A stretch of DNA of 18,193 nt from Symbiobacteriaceae bacterium (GTDB lineage: Bacteria; Bacillota_E; Symbiobacteriia; Symbiobacteriales; Symbiobacteriaceae), in assembly GCA_027356675.1 (NCBI GenBank), contig DAHVXO010000205.1, positions 1 to 18,193 on the forward strand, read 5' to 3'. Below are positions 15,214 to 18,193 of the stretch, in pieces. The number at the start of each line of letters is the position of its first letter. Within the stretch, counting starts at the first letter, position 1. The notes under the pieces were generated by a model, which searched no databases, was not told the DNA's origin, and saw nothing but the letters and a program-made list of their open reading frames with translations. The translations under genes and the position numbers were made by a program.

Positions 15214-16197
15214 CTAGAACTGGGCAAGCTTGCGCATCGCTTCCAGGCACTTCTCCGGTGAAAGCATATAATACTTTTCCATTGGGCCGGCGTACGGCAT
15301 CGCCGGGATATCCGGCCCGCAAAGGCGCTGGACCGGTGCATCCAGGTCAAAAAGGCACTCCTCGGCGATGATCGCCGCGACCTCCGACCCGATGCCATGA
15401 GTCTTCCCCGCCTCGTGTGCGATCAGGACCTTGCCGGTCTTTCGCGTGGCTGCCACGATCGCTTCCTTGTCCAGCGGCAGCAGCGTGCGCAGGTCCAACA
15501 CCAGAGCGCTGTACCCTTCCTTTTCCAACGCCGCTGCGGCCTCGAGGCAAAAATGCAGGGCCTTGCCGTAGCTGATGACCGTGATGTCCGTCCCATCCCG
15601 CTTCATATCGGCCTTGCCGATGGGGATCAGATAATCGCCGTTGGGCACCTCGCCCTTGACCGCCCGGTAGAGCCCCTTATGCTCGAAGAAGAGCACGGGG
15701 TCGGGGTCCCGGATGGCGGCGGCCAGCAGACCCTTCACATCATAGGGCGTTGCAGGCACGACCACTTTGAGCCCTGCCGTATTGGTGAAGTACTGCTCCA
15801 CTGACTGGCTGTGGAAAAGCCCGCCGTGCACTCCGCCCCCGAAGGGCGCCCGAATCACCATGGGCACCGACCAGGCGGAGTTGGAACGATAACGCATCTT
15901 CGCCGCCTCAGAGATGATCTGGTTCATGGCAGGGAAGATGAAATCCGCGAACTGAATCTCGCAGACCGGTTTGGTCCCGTACATCGCAGCGCCGATCCCG
16001 ACGCCCACGATGGCCGACTCGGTAAGCGGCGAGTCCTGCACCCGGCGCTCACCGAACTCATCGAAGAGCCCCATCGTGGCGCCGAAGACGCCACCCTTCT
16101 TGCCCACATCCTCGCCCACTACCCAGACATCCGAGTCCCGGCGCATCTCGGCGCGCAGGGTCTCTCGGACCGCCTCAATAAAGTTGAGGACCGCCAC
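15214..16197 (-). CDS. bkdAB: branched-chain 2-oxoacid dehydrogenase E1 beta subunit
   Basis: A 327-residue beta subunit of the thiamine-diphosphate E1 heterotetramer that decarboxylates branched-chain 2-oxoacids. It starts VAVLNFIEAVRETLRAEM, then VVGEDVGKKGGVFGAT (Glu-containing TPP-contact segment), EIQFADFIFPAMNQI, RAPFGGGVHGGLFHSQSVEQYF and the C-terminal transketolase domain ending AMPYAGPMEKYY. All are typical of 2-oxoacid dehydrogenase E1-beta. The GTG start at 16197 shares one base with the stop of E1-alpha (TAGTG), with AGGAGG 10 nt upstream, so translation is coupled and subunits are made in step. The family is secure. Branched-chain rather than pyruvate specificity is inferred from E1-alpha and the Bacillus-like order. 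Confidence 0.94.
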   Translation of the reverse strand: MAVLNFIEAVRETLRAEMRRDSDVWVVGEDVGKKGGVFGATMGLFDEFGERRVQDSPLTESAIVGVGIGAAMYGTKPVCEIQFADFIFPAMNQIISEAAKMRYRSNSAWSVPMVIRAPFGGGVHGGLFHSQSVEQYFTNTAGLKVVVPATPYDVKGLLAAAIRDPDPVLFFEHKGLYRAVKGEVPNGDYLIPIGKADMKRDGTDITVISYGKALHFCLEAAAALEKEGYSALVLDLRTLLPLDKEAIVAATRKTGKVLIAHEAGKTHGIGSEVAAIIAEECLFDLDAPVQRLCGPDIPAMPYAGPMEKYYMLSPEKCLEAMRKLAQF

Positions 16198-17219
16198 TAT
16201 GCGTCGCCCTCCTTCTCCGGCTCGGCGTAGACGTGGGTCAGGGCGAACTCGGCCGGGGCGTACGGCTGGGCCTCGGCCCACTCGGTCGCGTCGCCTACCA
16301 GGGACATGACCCGGTTTTCAATCTCCTTCTCGACGGCCTCGTCGAGAAGGCCATGCTCATAGAGGTAGGCACGGGTCTTGACCACCGGGTCCATGGACTT
16401 CATGGCCTCAAGCTCCTCTGGGGAGCGATAGCGGCGCTGGTCATCATCAGACGAGTGGGAGGTGATACGGACGCAGGTGGCCTCGATCAGGCTCGGCCCC
16501 TCGCCCCGGCGGGCCCGCTCGTGGGCCTCCTTGAAGGCGGCGTAGACGGCGAGCAGGTCCGTGCCGTCCACCTGGATGCCGGGCATGCCGTAACCGGGAC
16601 CGCGGGCGGCCACCGATCCGCCGGCCACCTGCTTATCGAGGGGCACGGAGATCGCATACTGGTTGTTCTGGACCATGAAGACGACGGGCAGCTGATGAAC
16701 CCCAGCCCAATTCAGCGCCTCATGGAAGTCGCCCTGGTTGGAGGAACCCTCGCCGCAGCACGTATAGGTGACGACGTCGTCGCCCTTCATGCGGGCCGCC
16801 TGGGCCACACCGCAGGCGTGCAGGAGCTGGGTCGTCACCGGGCTGGACCCGGAGAGGATGTTCAACGACCGGTTGCCCCAGTGGCTAGGCATCTGCTTGC
16901 CACCCGACGCCGGGTCGGACTGGCGCGCGAAGGCGGCCAGCAATACCTCGCGGGCGGTAGTGCCGGCGACCAGGCAGATGCCCAGGTCGCGGTAGTATGG
17001 TGCAAAGTAGTCGACTTTACGCCGGAAGGCGTAGGCCGCACCCACCTGGGCCGCCTCAGCACCTTGGGGCGAGATCACGAACGGGATCTTACCGCCACGC
17101 TGCAGGAGCCAGAGCCGCTCGTCGACCCGCCGGGTCAGGAGGACATAGAAGTACATCTCCTGAAGCTGCTCACGGGTCAGTCCCAAAGCCTCGTGCCGGG
17201 CCTCTGTCTGCGCAGTCAC
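16197..17219 (-). CDS. bkdAA: branched-chain 2-oxoacid dehydrogenase E1 alpha subunit
   Basis: The 340-residue alpha subunit that binds thiamine diphosphate. The TPP motif runs from Gly156-Glu157-Gly158 to Asn185-Asn186 (CGEGSSNQGDFHEALNWAG, then VQNNQYAIS). The phosphorylation-loop region SHSSDDDQRRYRSPEELE resembles branched-chain E1-alpha (BkdAA) more than pyruvate E1-alpha. MYFYVLLTRRVDERLWLLQRGGKIPF is the usual N-terminal helix. GTG 17219 is chosen because AGGAGG lies 10 nt upstream, and the longer frame reads into non-homologous sequence. It lies 76 bp after lpd and overlaps E1-beta by one base. The complex supplies branched acyl-CoA, usually for branched fatty acids or for Val/Leu/Ile breakdown. 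Confidence 0.93.
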   Translation of the reverse strand: MTAQTEARHEALGLTREQLQEMYFYVLLTRRVDERLWLLQRGGKIPFVISPQGAEAAQVGAAYAFRRKVDYFAPYYRDLGICLVAGTTAREVLLAAFARQSDPASGGKQMPSHWGNRSLNILSGSSPVTTQLLHACGVAQAARMKGDDVVTYTCCGEGSSNQGDFHEALNWAGVHQLPVVFMVQNNQYAISVPLDKQVAGGSVAARGPGYGMPGIQVDGTDLLAVYAAFKEAHERARRGEGPSLIEATCVRITSHSSDDDQRRYRSPEELEAMKSMDPVVKTRAYLYEHGLLDEAVEKEIENRVMSLVGDATEWAEAQPYAPAEFALTHVYAEPEKEGDA

Positions 17220-17295
17220 TACCTCTACCCCTCCTTGCTCTCGGGTCCTCCCTCCGGGACGACCCTGCCGCTGCCGACCGGTCCGCGACCGACGG

Positions 17296-18193
17296 CTAAC
17301 TGTGGATCGCCCGCCCATCCACCGCCAGCGCCGCTTCCCCGAGGACCTCGGCGAGCGTGGGGTGTGGGTGGATGGTCTGTCCGATCTCCCAGGCGCTAGC
17401 GTTCAGAACCATCGCCAACCCCGCCTCGGAGATGTAGTTGGTCACTTCGGGACCAACCATATGAACGCCCAGCAGGTCACCGGTCCTGGCATCGGCTACG
17501 ATCTTGGCGAAGCCATCGACCTCGCCGTGGACCAACGCCTTGCCGATGCCCCGAAACGGAAATTTGCCGACCTTGACTTCAAAGCCTTGCTCCCGCGCCT
17601 GCGCTTCCGTGTAGCCCACCGCCGCCGCTTCCGGCCGCGTGTACACACAGCGGGCGACCTTGATCATCGCAAATGGATGCGGCTCCTGGCCGGCGATATG
17701 CTCCATGGCGATGATGCCCTGGTGGGCCGCCACATGGGCCAGACCGCCCCCGGTCACGTCGCCGATGGCGTAGATGGTGGGGTCGCCGGTGCGGCAGAAC
17801 CCGTCGATCTCGATAAAGCCACCGCGCCCATAAGCGACCTTCTCCCGGTTCTCCAGGCCCACACCCTGCGTGACCGGATCCCGGCCAACGGCGATCAGGA
17901 CCGCCTCGGCGGAATAGGCACGGACCTCCCCCTCCACCTTGGCAGAAAGCGTGACGCCGCCGTTCTCCACCCGCACGGTCTCCGGCTGCACCGCCGCCCC
18001 CGTCACGATCGTGACCTTGCGCCGCCGGAAGAGCTTGTCGATCTCGGCAGCCACCTCCTCATCCTCCGTCGCGAGGATGCGGGGCAGAAACTCCAACACC
18101 GTGACCTCGACCCCGAAGTCACGGTACAGACTGGCCCACTCCATGCCAATAATGCCGCCGCCGATGATGATGACCGACTGCGGGAGCGTCTGG
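17296..18193 (-). CDS. lpdA: dihydrolipoamide dehydrogenase (E3), N-terminus beyond window
   Basis: Flavoprotein that reoxidises the lipoyl arm of E2 with NAD. About 298 C-terminal residues are visible, reading in from the window end. The NAD-binding motif VIIIGGGIIGMEWASLY comes first, then VLIAVGRDP and the FAD-contact TIYAIGDVTGGG. The C-terminal interface domain ends with HPHPTLAEVLGEA, which contains the catalytic His-x4-Glu dyad. The redox disulfide and the FAD glycine motif should lie beyond the right edge. As the first visible gene of lpd-bkdAA-bkdAB-bkdB it matches the Bacillus lpdV position, so lpdV would be an equally good symbol. Confidence 0.95.
   Translation of the reverse strand, partial: QTLPQSVIIIGGGIIGMEWASLYRDFGVEVTVLEFLPRILATEDEEVAAEIDKLFRRRKVTIVTGAAVQPETVRVENGGVTLSAKVEGEVRAYSAEAVLIAVGRDPVTQGVGLENREKVAYGRGGFIEIDGFCRTGDPTIYAIGDVTGGGLAHVAAHQGIIAMEHIAGQEPHPFAMIKVARCVYTRPEAAAVGYTEAQAREQGFEVKVGKFPFRGIGKALVHGEVDGFAKIVADARTGDLLGVHMVGPEVTNYISEAGLAMVLNASAWEIGQTIHPHPTLAEVLGEAALAVDGRAIHS

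Noticed and set aside
1..18193. CRISPR arrays, tRNA or rRNA genes, insertion sequence ends
   Set aside because: No regularly spaced repeats, cloverleaf-like segments, rRNA-like stretches or transposase frames were seen on either strand.

Overview
The window reads as a chromosomal segment of a high-GC, spore-former-type Firmicute, with Symbiobacterium-like lineages the closest guess. The evidence is GC-rich coding, frequent GTG/TTG starts behind strong AGGAGG ribosome binding sites, a Bacillus-style lpd-bkdAA-bkdAB-bkdB order, a PucR-type regulator divergent from alanine dehydrogenase, a PepF peptidase and a LytS/LytTR two-component pair. The assignment is an inference; no 16S or other marker is present.

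Layout. 1-967 (-) is alanine dehydrogenase, cut by the left edge, divergent from a PucR/AdeR-like regulator (1096-2244, +) across a 128-bp control region with palindromes. An oligoendopeptidase F gene (2439-4247, +) ends in a hairpin terminator. From 4296 to about 4856 (-) lies the decayed C-terminal part of a large serine recombinase, with a frameshift and an in-frame TGA. It is followed by about 1 kb (4861-5860) with no convincing gene but several small hairpins. A strong-looking promoter then drives an unrecognised 213-residue protein (5862-6503, +).

6562-10947 (-) is a three-gene cluster. In transcription order it runs: a lipoprotein with an N-terminal LTD-like region, two phospholipase D HKD motifs and an FN3-like end; a GAF-containing LytS-type histidine kinase; and a LytTR response regulator. 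The regulator also seems to have its own promoter. A metallo-beta-lactamase-fold hydrolase (11042-12031, +) is divergent from this cluster.

12109-18193 (-) is a lipoate/2-oxoacid dehydrogenase block: dihydrolipoamide dehydrogenase (cut by the right edge), E1-alpha, E1-beta and E2 of a branched-chain 2-oxoacid dehydrogenase. A terminator follows, then lipoyl synthase (lipA) and a closely coupled LipB-like gene. E2 and Lpd work with lipoyl cofactor, and LipA makes it by sulfur insertion into octanoyl groups. The LipB-like product lacks the residues needed for octanoyl transfer, which makes it the most unusual gene here.

The main points for a second look are the degenerate LipB partner of LipA, the PLD-lipoprotein/LytS/LytTR operon with a cysteine-bearing GAF domain, the orphan 213-residue protein behind its strong promoter next to recombinase debris, and the structured gene-free stretch.
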